The position numbers and the translations under genes were made by a program. Below are positions 57,847 through 64,000 of a stretch of 64,000 nt of DNA, one piece after another. The first letter of the stretch is position 1. Each line of letters opens with the position of its first letter. Below the pieces are notes generated by a model. The model made no database searches and had not been told where the DNA came from. It saw only the letters and a list, made by a program, of their open reading frames with translations. This stretch comes from Edaphochlamys debaryana (taxonomy: Eukaryota; Chlorophyta; Chlorophyceae; Chlamydomonadales): positions 210,913 to 274,912 of the forward strand of contig JAEHOE010000157.1 in assembly GCA_016858145.1 (NCBI GenBank), given 5' to 3'.

Positions 57847-59401
57847 GGGGCGCTGGGGTGGGGGCGGGGTCTAGTGGGGGTGCAGGGGGCAGGACTGGCC
57901 GGCGCCGGGCGCCGGGAGGTGGACTGCTGAGTGGGAGGGGAGTACAGGGCTTGGTGGCGGCTGCAGGAGCGGGAGTGACAGTTGTTCGGTTGCACGTTGA
58001 TGAGTTGGTGAGCGTTTGTGGCTTAGAGGCGGAGTGGGGGGCGGGGGGGCGGGGGCAAGCATGGGAAGCTTTGGGGGAGAGAGCGGGCAGGCGCGGAGGA
58101 GGCAGTGGCGGGGCGAGGGGACAGCGCTGTGAGCTGTGTGCTGTGTGCGGGCCCAGGGAGCCAGCGGCTGGCATGGAGGAGCGCACCCGTGTGGGGCGGT
58201 GCTGCGCCGGGTCTTGTGCGGTGCGCGGGGCGGATGACGACAATGGGAGAGCCGGGTGGCGGGAGCGGTGCAGCCCCGTGCTGTTGAGGCACGGGGCCTG
58301 GGGGGCTGCAGCGCAGGTCCTACCGGTGCCTGCCAAATTGCGCATGTCCCTGGTCGAAGTGGTATGTGTCCTCACGATGCCCCTTCACTGTGCTCGTGCC
58401 CCTGCCGCGGTCCTGGGCGGGAGGTGCCGGCTCCCAGACAGACAGACAGCGGGCCTGGGCTGCCGGCCGCTAGTGGCAGCGGGGGTCTTAAGCCGAGGAG
58501 CTATGCAAGCGAGTGCCCGAGGGCAGCGGGGGTGCGGAGCAGGGGTGCGGACCTGCGGAGCGCCCAACATCAGGTAGGGCACACAGAGTTGAGAAGGCCG
58601 GGCAGGCCCCCCCGAGACCGACCGGGGCTGCGGCGGTACCCGGGGCATCGCCGTCAGAGCACCGGAGCGCCAGGCAGACGCGGGGAGGCACGGGGGCCGG
58701 GAAACTCGGGGGGAAACGGCGGGGGGGTCCCTTGGCAGGTACGTCCCGAGCCGCTCTCCGCGCGCGAGCGAGGGCCGCTGCTGACTCTCGCCTCCGCGAC
58801 GCGTGCTGTCGCAGGTGCTACAGATGTCGCGGGGCCCAGTAGTGCCGCAGCCGCGCAGAGCCCGGTCCGCGGTCGTCGCGAAGTCGCCTGACCGAGCCGT
58901 CTACCTGACACTTGTCCAGTTTTCCTGCGACCTGTGACCGGCCTCGCCGGGCCACCCTACCTCAAATGAGGCGTGGATTGGGCTCTTGACGGAGGCCGGA
59001 GGCGGGGTCCTAGTAGGACCTGCGTCGCCCGTTCCCTGTATACCGTAAGGACGAGCCCGAACCGGACGCGGACCGGAACCCCGCAGCCACCTGGTACCAG
59101 GCTTTCAGCCTGCCCCCATTACTCCCAGCGTTAAGCTCCATGATACGGTGAGTCTGCGCTGCGCTCGTGTTAGGTGTGACGACTTGCACTTTACGCGAGT
59201 GTGTCACGTCCAGACGCGCGTCGTGCCCTTCCTTCTTGGCTCAATTGTAGAAGGATCATGTGAGCTCTTATCCAGGCATTGAAAGCGGCTGAGTGCGAAA
59301 CTCGGACAGATGGCCGGTGGCCGAGATACCCGTCCTGAGCCATGCCGGCCGACCTGCCCATAAGCGTTCCTGAGGACCTGAACTCGGCATTCATACCTTT
59401 A
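57847..59401. other. 1.5 kb intergenic region
   Basis: No protein-coding exon with family resemblance on either strand; long open frames are compositionally random. Towards the right end GC falls and the minus-strand small ORF begins. Confidence 0.45.
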
Positions 59402-59597
59402 TCTTAGCACGAGGGCCAGCGCAAACACGAGGCCAAATACAAACGCGTAGAGCAGCAAGAAGAGGCGTGACCGCAGCACTTCGCCCGTGTAAGCCGCAGC
59501 AATTTCTGCCTGTAATTTAGAGAGCTGGCACACAGCCGACGTGACCTGCTGTGTTTCGGAGCGACGTCGCTGCTCGCCTCTAGCCCCCGTGAGCATG
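59402..59597 (-). CDS. Possible short tail-anchored membrane protein or last exon of a minus-strand gene
   Basis: A frame of 65 residues from the ATG at 59597 (open further upstream to 59650) has a polar helix (SETQQVTSAVCQLSKLQAEI) followed by one strongly hydrophobic C-terminal segment, RLFLLLYAFVFGLVFALALV, and stop. A helix plus C-terminal anchor is the arrangement of SNARE-like and other tail-anchored proteins, but no SNARE zero-layer residue can be assigned. An in-frame acceptor-like CAG precedes the segment, so it may be a 3' exon whose upstream exons I could not find. Function unknown. Confidence 0.35.
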
Positions 59598-59810
59598 TCC
59601 AGAGTCGCTGCACGTTGCTTACGCTCGCCGCACTTTCCGAAGGGCCGCACGCGGTGTTGATGCCGACACGTTAGCTGGTTTCGGAGTTCTCTGCGCTCGA
59701 GATGTTTCTTTGTCAGTCCGGCCTAACGAATGCCATGTCGCCGTGCGCCCCGACGCAGAGCCGACCGTCGCGACGCGGGCCCTGGCCGGCGACCGGCCGG
59801 GCTCCTCGTG

Positions 59811-62800
59811 ATGGAGCCGCGACAAAGAGCGGCGCTGCTCGCCGCATTGCTGCTGGCAGCGGCGACCGCAGGCTTCGTAACAATGCGCCACTCCGCCGCG
59901 ACCGGGCCCTCTTATGCGGACGCCAAGCTGGCCGGCGCTGAGGAAGGCATCGAACTGGAAGACGGTGGCGCAAGGGTGGCGCGCCGACGTGAGTCCTTGG
60001 GGGTCGTCCTTAGGTTGACGAGCAGCGCCTACCAGCGCGGTGTGACCGGCCGACCACATGTCGCCCGAGAAACAGCGCGCTCGGCCTCAGCTATAGGCTC
60101 GTGCGTCACCCCAACTGCCTCGCATCAGCACCTGTGTGCAAGTCTCGGCGGCAGCAGGGTGCCAGGTAGCCACCTCCCACCGCCGACCCTTCGCCCTGAC
60201 CGCCGTCCTGACTCGTCCTCCCAGTCCTTTCCAGTCTGCCCTTCAGTCACCTCCTGACGCTTAGCCTACCCCAGCCCCTTAGAGGCCTGCTCCCCACCAC
60301 ACAACTTTCTCCACCCTTGTCAGCCCGCGCCCATTACCAGTGGCTTCTGCGCAGTTTCCACCCAGCCCCTAAGAAGTGGCCATGGTCACACCAACATGCC
60401 GCCCTTCACGAGGTTGACACCACTCGCTCTGACTTTGGAACCCCGCCTCCCGCCCGCCCCCCAGAGGCGCAAACGGTCCTGCGGCCACCTCCTCCCAGCC
60501 CCAGGCCGTCCCCTCCACCCCCACCCTCTCCCAAGCCGCCCTCGCCACCGCCGCCCTCTCCCAAGCCGCCCTCGCCTCGGCCGCCCTCTCCCAAGCCGCC
60601 CTCGCCTCGGCCGCCCTCTCCCAAGCCGCCCTCGCCTCGGCCGCCCTCTCCGCCGCCACCGTCCCCTCGCCCTCCCTCCCCTGGGCCTCCCTCGCCCAAG
60701 CCCCCCTCTCCGTCCCCCCCCTCGCCTCGGCCTTCCCCTCCGCCGCCCTCCCCGCGGCCACCCTCTCCCGGGCCGCCCAGCCCCCGCCCCCCGTCCCCAG
60801 CCCCGCCCTCCCCCCGGCCTCCCCGCCCGCCGCCGCCGTCTCCCCCGCCTCCCCGCCCGCCGCCGCCGTCCCCCCGCCCTCCCCCCTCTCCCCGCCCGCC
60901 GCCCCGCCCGCCGCCCAGCCCCCCTCCGCGCCCCCCGCCCCGCCCCCCCGCGCCCCCCGCCCGCTTCCGCCTGGGCGGCTCCAAGGGAGGCTTCACCTTC
61001 TTCTCCACCGATGACGCAGACGACAGCGTCCATTGTGGGTGCCAAAGGGGAAGGGGGAAGGGGCCAAGGACGGGTGACAACTTGCGGCGTGGGGGACCAG
61101 GCTGGACGGCGGAGTGACAGGGAACGGCGCGCAGCACGACCTGCCTGTGCGCCGCCCGAGCCTCGGCCCATCGCTGGTCTCGCCCCTCCCTCGCCTCAAC
61201 CCCTTCCCGCCCCGTTTCTCCCCCCTCTTCCCCTCCTCCCCCCCCAGGCCAGGGCACGCGGTGCGGTGCGCTGTACGCCAATGTGTTCCAGATGGCGCTG
61301 GACCTGGGGCCGCAGGACGTGGACGGTGAGGGGGGGAGAGGGGGGGGGGAAACGGTGAGGGGCAGGGAGGGGCAAGTGGGCACAATCGCGCAGCACACAG
61401 CCTCCAAATGCGCCGCTTCGCCTGCCCCCCGCCCCCGCCCCCCGCAGGCATTCTGGCGGTGGGCAGCTTCTACTCGGGCTCCTTCGCTAGGTGGGTTGGG
61501 GTTGGGGGTCGGGGTGGGGTTGGAGATGGGAAAGGGGGCGGCGGAGAGGTGCACACGTACTGGTGAAGGCCTGTGGTGGAGAGGAGACTGAGGGCTCGCC
61601 CCCAATCCCCCCTTTCCAGGGCCTCCCTGTTGGGCTGGTGCCAGAACGCCAACTACGACACCCGGAAGATCACGTACCTCACGACGACCTCGGCCATTGC
61701 GGATGTCAACTTCTCCGACTACCGGGTACGGCAGGGGAACTGGATCGAGTGCTGGGGTTGCTGGTGCCTCTCTGCAGCCTTGTGCCCCCACACACGCCCC
61801 CACCGCCCTCACGTCTCCCCCTCTTCCCCCCTCTCCCCCCCCCTGCCGCCCCCCCCTTTCACAGCTGCTGTACATCCCCTCGAACGACATCAACACCCCC
61901 GGCGGCATCTCGGCCACGCTCAACCGAGCGCTCATCGCGAGGCGCACCGACATCATTGACTTCGTCAACAAGCGCACGGGCTCCATGATCGTGCTCACGC
62001 AGGCAAGGCCTGCGGTGCTTCGGGCTACTATCGTTCACGCGCGATAGCCAGCGACTCGCTCTTGTATTGCTTTCGCTGCACCTTGACCTCCTTGCTGCCC
62101 TGCGCCGCTGCTGCTGCTCCGTCCGCAGGCCGGCTTCGGCTCCGAGTCCTACGGCTTCCTGCCCGTGGTGAGCAGCGGGGGAGTGAAGCTCGCGGGAGGA
62201 GGGGCGGGGGAGGCGGGGCGCGCGCCCTCGCGTCGGCCGTTTCCCCCCGCGCTCACCCCTGGCCCGGTCCGCTGAGGCCACCTCCCACTCCCTCACACCC
62301 CGCACCCCCCTCGCTTCCCTCCCCCCCTTACCCCCCAGGCGCTCACCTTCAGGGCCCTGGACTTCATCGATGTCGACATCGCCGACGACATGGCGCAGAT
62401 CTCCCCCCAGACCAACGGAGAGTGAGTCGGGGCCCATGACCCCGCGCGTGTGTGTTACTGTGTGTGTTTAGGGGGGCGGCACCCTTTGCAGGGGGTTCGT
62501 GCGTCTGCCCGGAACCCGCCTGGCGTGCTCACCCTGCTTCCCCTCCACTCCCGCCGCCACCTCCATCCGCTCCGCAGTAACTCTGACCACGTCTACTGGC
62601 ACGGCTACTGTGAGTCTCTTGGGCGGGGTTCCGGTGTGTGCAATGTGCAGCTTCGGTGCAACTGCTGGTCCCCCACTGACCACTTTCCCGCCCCTGCTGA
62701 CCCCCCTCTTCCCCCCCCTCCCTCCCATCCCCCCCAGGGACCGGCCCCGTGGACTGGAACGGCCTCCGCGTGCTGGCCTACCAGGCGCGCCAGTGCCCCA

Positions 62801-63952
62801 CCCCCTACGGCCCCACCCAGAACTGCCGCGCCACGGTGCTCTGCAACCAGAACACCATCCTCACCGCCGAGAACTGCTACAACGGCATTGACGACGACGG
62901 AGACGGCAAGGTGCGGGCGGTGCCGGTACAGGGGTGTCTGTGAGGGGGAGGTGAAGGGTGACGGGGAGGTGCGGCGACGGGATTCTGATGGTGTATGTGG
63001 CTGGCGTGGGTGGATGCATGGGGTGTGGATGGGCACGTGCCCTTTGTTCGCACACTCGCCGCCTAACCCCTGTCAACCCCCCGCACCCCCCCCTCCCCCC
63101 CAGGCCGACAAGGAGGACGAGGACTGCTGGCGCTGCGGTGACGGAGTGCTGGACCCGGACGAGGAGTGCGAGTGAGGCAGGGGGGGGGGCTGGGGGGTGC
63201 CTGGGGCCTGGGGCCTTGGTGGGCGACAGCGCGTACGCTCGGGGCCCTTGCTCCGCTTGACCTCAAAGCCCTATCCGCCCTGCCCCTCCCCCCCCCTTCC
63301 ACCCCCCAGTGACAACAACGTGCTCGACGGCGACGGCTGCTCCTCCACCTGCCGCTTCCAGGACCTGCCGCCCCCCGCGCAGCAGCCCGCCTACCCCCCC
63401 CCCCCGCCCCGCAACACCCGCGACAACGACTACTGCTACGCAGCGGGCGTGGCGGGGTGCGCCACCTGCGCCGGCAAGGTGGGCGGGATGCTGGGTGGTG
63501 GGGCGCGTGTATGGAGCTGTGGCTGGTCGACGGTTGGCAGGAAGCCCTCCCTCCTAACTAACCCCAACCTCCCCCTCTTACCCCCCCCCCCCAGTGCGAG
63601 ACCGTGGACAACTTCGGCGTGGACGGCACCATCTGCCGCCTGCCGCAGTACCTGCACGGAGCCATCCCGGACGCCAACGTGTGCAAGAACAACAAGGTGT
63701 GTGGGGGCGAGGGTAGGGGCGCCAGAGGGCACAAGGTAGGGGGGGATAGATGCATGTATGCAGTATCCTGCCCCGCCCCAGCCCCCACGTTACAGCCGCA
63801 CCCAGGCGCCTGACGAACCTCCTCCTCCCCCTCCCCCTCCCCACTCCCCCCCCTGTTAGGGCTTCCTGGCCTTCCAGCAGGGGGACGTGACTGTGTCCAA
63901 CACGGGGGGCACCCCCGTGGTGGTGGGCCAGCACACCACCTACCGCACCTCG
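59811..63952 (+). CDS. Cell-surface hydroxyproline-rich protein with Myxococcus-type Cys repeat (3' end outside window)
   Basis: Fourteen in-phase exons (59811-59988, 60324-61034, 61248-61325, 61448-61490, 61620-61725, 61865-62002, 62129-62167, 62339-62421, 62578-62609, 62738-62910, 63104-63171, 63310-63478, 63595-63696, 63860-63952) encode at least 671 residues; the frame continues past the edge. An N-terminal signal or signal-anchor ([16 protein letters not shown]) is followed by a 165-residue [16 protein letters not shown] tract like algal wall glycoproteins. Next is a region with [49 protein letters not shown] and [20 protein letters not shown]. Then a Cys-rich part: [20 protein letters not shown] and [20 protein letters not shown], then DGCSSTC, which is the Myxococcus cysteine-rich (DUF4215) repeat. 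Secretion and wall or matrix location are inferred. The chosen ATG gives the signal segment; an in-frame ATG at 59730 would add an Arg-rich leader. The donor at 62003 is GC. Confidence 0.82.
60500..60960 (+). repeat. [16 protein letters not shown] coding repeat
   Basis: Short Pro/Ser coding repeats, including three near-identical 30-base units ([10 protein letters not shown]) around 60560-60650, all within exon 60324-61034. This is a classical substrate for prolyl hydroxylation and O-glycosylation in chlorophyte wall proteins. Confidence 0.9.
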
Positions 63953-64000
63953 GTGAGGGAGACCCGGGGGGGGGGGGAGGGTATGGGGGTGGGGTGCAAG

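Noticed and set aside
60406..61998. 530-residue minus-strand frame, Gly/Arg/Glu-rich
   Set aside because: Antisense of the Pro/Ser repeat and following exons of the surface protein, whose plus-strand exons have matching phases.
1..64000. tRNA, rRNA, riboswitch or bacterial operon features
   Set aside because: I found no cloverleaf, conserved rRNA stretch or operon-like gene packing by eye. A covariance-model scan would be needed to exclude a tRNA in the intergenic regions.

Overview
The window is nuclear DNA from a GC-rich green alga, most likely a chlorophyte of the core (Trebouxiophyceae/Chlorophyceae) group. This is inferred from very high GC, genes split into many short exons by introns that mostly start GTGGGG and end in a C-run plus CAG, plant-type homologues (RabC/Rab18, Gag1-like/DUF4050, EFFECTOR OF TRANSCRIPTION-like, organelle-type mini-RNase III), an algal hydroxyproline-rich SPPPSP protein, and an interstitial array of the plant/Chlorella telomere heptamer TTTAGGG. 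No species is assigned. All gene models below were spliced by eye; for every model the exon phases close without an internal stop.

Layout. 463-7719 (+): 3' part of a SKI2-type exosome RNA helicase, preceded by a C-rich decamer minisatellite inside an intron. 7720-10696: gene-poor, with three direct repeats. 10697-16006 (-): 1448-residue protein with a long low-complexity region and a C-terminal GIY-YIG-like domain of the plant EFFECTOR OF TRANSCRIPTION type. 16702-17586 (+): 98-residue coiled-coil protein. 18736-19813 (+): 102-residue Gag1-like clamp (DUF4050) protein. 22128-32670 (-): 23-exon transportin-3/importin-13-like karyopherin; intron 3 contains about 11 tandem copies of an exon end plus its 5' splice site. 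34660-38892 (-): lysine/acid-rich protein with a split HMG-box-like core. 39617-41109 (-): mini-RNase III, divergent from 41539-45926 (+), TPX2. 46909-57846 (+): three tandem RabC/Rab18 GTPase genes with terminal-exon duplications. 59402-59597 (-): a short possible tail-anchored protein. 59811 to beyond the right edge (+): a cell-surface hydroxyproline-rich protein carrying a Myxococcus-type cysteine repeat.

The genes are ordinary eukaryotic housekeeping functions (RNA decay, organelle rRNA maturation, nuclear import, spindle assembly, membrane traffic, cell surface) and do not form one pathway. The most unusual material is in gene architecture: duplicated splice junctions, alternative terminal exons that would give the Rab GTPases prenylated or non-prenylated tails, partial homogenisation between the Rab copies, catalytic domains split by long low-complexity insertions, and introns whose ends are G-runs and C-runs that could pair with each other.
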